A stretch of 53,805 nt of DNA from assembly GCA_964512995.1 (NCBI GenBank), contig CAZELM010000032.1, positions 1 to 53,805 on the forward strand. The letters run 5' to 3'. Shown here in pieces: positions 53,760-53,805 of this stretch. Made by a program: the position numbers and the translations under genes. The notes under the pieces were generated by a model. That model saw only the letters and a program-made list of their open reading frames with translations. It was not told the DNA's origin and made no database searches. The stretch's first letter is position 1, and each line of letters begins with the position of its first letter. This DNA is from CAZELM01 sp964512995 (lineage in GTDB: Bacteria > CSSED10-310).

Positions 53760-53805
53760 GAGTCACATTATAAGACTGTCTTTCAGGCTATTTTCTCGAA
53801 TTAAA
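53751..53805. repeat. Right copy of 55-bp exact terminal inverted repeat
   Basis: Exact reverse complement of 1-55. It includes the last codons and stop (53757-53759) of the Cas4/RecB-like gene. See the left copy for interpretation. Confidence 0.95.

Overview
This is a bacterial chromosomal segment of moderate GC that reads as one contig from an uncultivated, Gram-negative-type lineage. Gene style points to a deep-branching or candidate phylum, or a deltaproteobacterium-like group: an MglA GTPase with many roadblock/LC7 proteins, a PATAN (DUF4388) response regulator, sigma-54 signalling, B12-type radical SAM enzymes, GT-C membrane glycosyltransferases, Thr/Pro-rich surface linkers, and a collagen-like/FGE-type protein. 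I cannot fix the phylum from sequence alone. proS, fabH and a phosphopantetheinyl transferase show it is ordinary chromosome, not a phage or plasmid. No rRNA, tRNA, CRISPR array or complete IS was seen.

Layout. 1-55 and 53751-53805 are an exact inverted repeat, probably an assembly-graph boundary. 56-2877: operon of an HhH-ended helical protein, an MglA GTPase, an HU-like protein and an unknown protein. 3308-12048: signalling block with a multi-PAS hybrid histidine kinase, a sigma-54 activator, a good sigma-54 promoter, a degenerate kinase-like PAS protein, and a response regulator fused to PATAN and what looks like a dead GTPase domain. 12084-17429: leftward nine-gene cluster with five roadblock-type proteins (one carrying an Ada-like zinc domain), two V4R-like proteins, a cysteine-desulfurase-like enzyme and a small partner. 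With MglA and the pseudo-GTPase nearby, this is the most interesting system in the window: roadblock proteins regulate or scaffold small GTPases, and V4R proteins are the prokaryotic relatives of the TRAPP/Bet3 vesicle-trafficking fold.

18255-28538: accessory genes: STAS-like protein, two-lobed aspartic protease-like protein, isochorismatase-like hydrolase, a DNA methyltransferase/nuclease pair, a papain-like protein without its catalytic Cys, a GNAT enzyme, an 18-unit 21-bp minisatellite, a BtpA-family protein and a GFA-type zinc protein. 28869-38399: nucleotidyltransferase pair, methyltransferase, two membrane glycosyltransferase-like proteins, an Rpn nuclease, a radical SAM enzyme, proS and a PPTase.

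38586-46286: sulfatase-superfamily protein, interspersed CCTCACCCC-type repeats, a HEPN/MNT module with an unusually extended MNT partner, a collagen-like FGE-family gene with three in-frame stops, a second Rpn nuclease and a DUF2283 protein. 46520-53759: SGNH protein, second radical SAM, TMTC-like membrane protein, SHOCT-like protein, fabH and a Cas4/RecB-like iron-sulfur protein lacking nuclease residues. Several proteins here keep a fold but lose catalytic residues; that recurrence deserves a check both for biology and for base-level assembly errors.
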